From the NCBI GenBank assembly GCA_017881765.1, contig JADGQN010000351.1:1-5063 (forward strand): a stretch of 5,063 nucleotides of DNA, given 5' to 3'. Source of the DNA: Syntrophobacterales bacterium (GTDB lineage Bacteria > Desulfobacterota > Syntrophorhabdia > Syntrophorhabdales > WCHB1-27). The notes below the pieces were generated by a model. That model did no database searches. It was not told the origin of the DNA and was given only the letters and a program-made list of their open reading frames with translations. A program made the position numbers and the translations under genes. This document shows positions 3,195-5,063 of this stretch, piece by piece; the first letter of the stretch is position 1, and every line of letters begins with the position of its first letter.

Positions 3195-5063
3195 ATGCAG
3201 AAAACAGGTGAAGATACCAGGAAAGAGATTGAAAAGCTCGTCAAGGAACTGAACCATCACGGTTACCGCTACTATGTGCTGGATGCGCCGGTAATCGGGG
3301 ATGATGAGTATGACAGACTCTACCGGAGGCTCAAGGAACTGGAAGAAGAGTCGGGCTATGTATTGCCTGATTCTCCTACACAGCGCGTGGGTGCGGCGCC
3401 GCTTGAAAAGTTCGAAAAGGTACGCCATACCGACCCGATGCTCTCCCTGGACAATGCCTTTTCGCACGACGAAGTGATGGAGTTTGACAAGAGGGTGAAG
3501 AGATTCCTCGATACGACCCGGGAGATTGAGTATACGGTTGAGCCGAAATATGACGGGCTGGCTGTGGAGCTCACCTATAAGAACGGGTTGCTCGACCGCG
3601 CATCCACGCGGGGTGACGGGTATGAGGGAGAGAACATCACCCAGAATATCCGCACCATAAAGGCTGTTCCTCTCAAGATCGATAGGGACGGGCATGCGCC
3701 CGCCGAGATCGATATCCGAGGGGAAGTATACATGGACATAGCGGAGTTTGAGAAGCTGAATAAGGAAAGAGAGAAAAAGGGAGAGCCGTCTTTTGCCAAC
3801 CCGCGGAATGCGGCCGCCGGCTCCGTGCGGCAGCTTGACCCCACCATCACGGTCGCCAGAAAACTCCACATGGCCTGTTACGGTATCGGCTATGCGAAAG
3901 GCGTGACCTTCAAGAGCCACTATGAATTTGTCACATGGCTTCGTGCCGCGAAGTTTCCTACGCCGGCGTTTGTTAAACGCGCCTCGGGTATCGCCGAGAC
4001 CATTGAACTCATCAAGGAGGTGGAGGCGAAACGAAGCACGTTTCCGTTTGAAACGGACGGCGCGGTGATCAAAGTAAATGGGTTTGATTTGCAGCAGGCG
4101 CTGGGCTTCAAGACGAGAGAGCCGCGCTGGGCAATCGCGTATAAGTTTCCCGCTCATCAGAGCACGACCAGGATAGCCGAGATAAATGCGAGCGTAGGAA
4201 GAACCGGAGTCTTAACGCCTTATGCCGTGTTCGAGCCGGTGGGCATTGGCGGCGTCACGGTCTCCAGAAGCACGCTCCACAACTGGGACGAGATGGCCCG
4301 CAAAGACATCAGGATCGGCGATACCGTTGTTGTTGAAAGGGCAGGCGACGTCATCCCTCACGTCATAGCCGTTATCAAGGAGAAGCGAACGGGGAAGGAA
4401 AAGCATTTCTCGATTCCCGAGAAGTGCCCTGCGTGCGGAAGCAAAGTGATACGGGAGGAGGGAGAGGTGGCTGTCCGGTGCATAAACCTGGACTGTCCCG
4501 CGCAGGTCGTAGAGAGGATCATACATTTTGCCTCCCGCGATGCCTTGAATATTGAAGGGCTGGGTGGGAAGAACGTGGAACTTTTCTACTCGAAAGGGTT
4601 GATCCGCAACTTCTCGGATCTCTTCAAGCTCACCAAAGAGGATCTGCTCAAGCTGCCGAGGTTTGCCGACAAATCAGCCGAGAACCTGATAAACGCGATT
4701 GAAAGGAGTAAGCAGACGACCCTTGCCCGCTTTCTCTACGCCCTCGGGATCCTGCACGTCGGTGAGTATGCGGCTAAGCTGCTCGCAAAAAATTTCAGGA
4801 CCCTGGAATCCCTGTATGATGTTCGAACGGAACAGATAATGGGGATAAAACAGATGGGTGAGAAGATTACGGGTTCCGTCTCCACCTTCTTCAGCCATCC
4901 GGATAACCTCAAGACGCTGAAGACTCTGGAGGGGCTGGGGCTCGGGCTTACCAACCCTGATTTTGAGACGGAGGCGAAGGAGAAAAAACCGCTCGATGGA
5001 CTTACGTTTGTCATCACCGGCACACTCCCCAGGCCGAGGAAAGAGGTCGAAGACCTCATCGAG
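3195..5063 (+). CDS. ligA: NAD+-dependent DNA ligase LigA (3'-truncated by window edge)
   Basis: LigA seals nicks in duplex DNA during replication and repair, using NAD+ to adenylate its own lysine. The frame runs 623 codons to the last base without a stop; LigA is usually 660-690 aa, so about 45-50 residues of the BRCT domain are missing. Domains in order: Ia (1 to about 70) with the NMN-binding set Tyr26, Asp36, Tyr39, Asp40, then SPTQRVG; the adenylation domain with EPKYDG (nucleophile Lys118), RGDGYEGENIT, RGEV (Glu177), FANPRNAAAGS, DGAVIKV (Lys293) and YKFP (Lys317); the OB fold from about 320 (TGVLTPYAVFEPVG, RAGDVIP); a Cys4 zinc finger (Cys411, 414, 429, 434); the helix-hairpin-helix domain (about 435-590, starting near LNIEGLG); and the BRCT start at about 598 (LDGLTFVITGTLP). 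All key residues are intact. ATG 3195 is the only normal start between the in-frame stop at 3120-3122 and conserved sequence, though its AGG Shine-Dalgarno (4-nt spacing) is weak. Confidence 0.98.
   Translation, partial: MQKTGEDTRKEIEKLVKELNHHGYRYYVLDAPVIGDDEYDRLYRRLKELEEESGYVLPDSPTQRVGAAPLEKFEKVRHTDPMLSLDNAFSHDEVMEFDKRVKRFLDTTREIEYTVEPKYDGLAVELTYKNGLLDRASTRGDGYEGENITQNIRTIKAVPLKIDRDGHAPAEIDIRGEVYMDIAEFEKLNKEREKKGEPSFANPRNAAAGSVRQLDPTITVARKLHMACYGIGYAKGVTFKSHYEFVTWLRAAKFPTPAFVKRASGIAETIELIKEVEAKRSTFPFETDGAVIKVNGFDLQQALGFKTREPRWAIAYKFPAHQSTTRIAEINASVGRTGVLTPYAVFEPVGIGGVTVSRSTLHNWDEMARKDIRIGDTVVVERAGDVIPHVIAVIKEKRTGKEKHFSIPEKCPACGSKVIREEGEVAVRCINLDCPAQVVERIIHFASRDALNIEGLGGKNVELFYSKGLIRNFSDLFKLTKEDLLKLPRFADKSAENLINAIERSKQTTLARFLYALGILHVGEYAAKLLAKNFRTLESLYDVRTEQIMGIKQMGEKITGSVSTFFSHPDNLKTLKTLEGLGLGLTNPDFETEAKEKKPLDGLTFVITGTLPRPRKEVEDLIE

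Noticed and set aside
3186..4157. 323-codon minus-strand frame antisense to ligA
   Set aside because: It lies wholly opposite the clearly conserved LigA frame and shows no domain pattern; it is a shadow of ligA codon usage.

Overview
The window is an ordinary bacterial chromosomal stretch carrying two long genes cut by its edges, one complete metabolic gene, a small two-gene operon and several families of repetitive, hairpin-forming DNA. Gene content and style point to a GC-moderate Gram-negative. Dense Desulfobacterota- or Nitrospirota-like intergenic repeats and the CysM type suggest an anaerobe of that kind, but this lineage guess is inference only. The left-edge catalase looks more GC-rich than the rest and resembles proteobacterial small-subunit enzymes.

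Layout from left to right: (1) the C-terminal three quarters of a monofunctional haem catalase (1-1134, +), open at the left edge, followed by a strong GC-rich stem-loop. (2) A 415-bp gap holding a 139-bp MITE-like element with 9-bp inverted ends, then an AT-rich regulatory region with two palindromes. (3) A short operon: a 60-aa ribbon-helix-helix protein (1550-1732, +) and, 19 bp downstream behind a near-perfect Shine-Dalgarno, a 23-aa Lys/Ala/Pro micropeptide (1752-1823, +). (4) A convergent intergenic spacer packed with stem-loops. (5) A cysteine synthase of the CysM type (1958-2866, -). (6) A 328-bp divergent spacer with the cysM promoter, a REP/dRS3-like double-hairpin repeat and the ligA leader. 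(7) The NAD+-dependent DNA ligase gene ligA (3195-5063, +), which runs off the right edge inside its BRCT domain.

The large genes are not functionally linked: catalase detoxifies H2O2, CysM makes cysteine and LigA seals nicks in DNA. The least explained part is the RHH/micropeptide operon, where a predicted DNA-binding repressor-like protein is paired with a polycationic peptide behind a palindromic promoter. No CRISPR array, tRNA, rRNA, transposase or recognisable defence system is visible.
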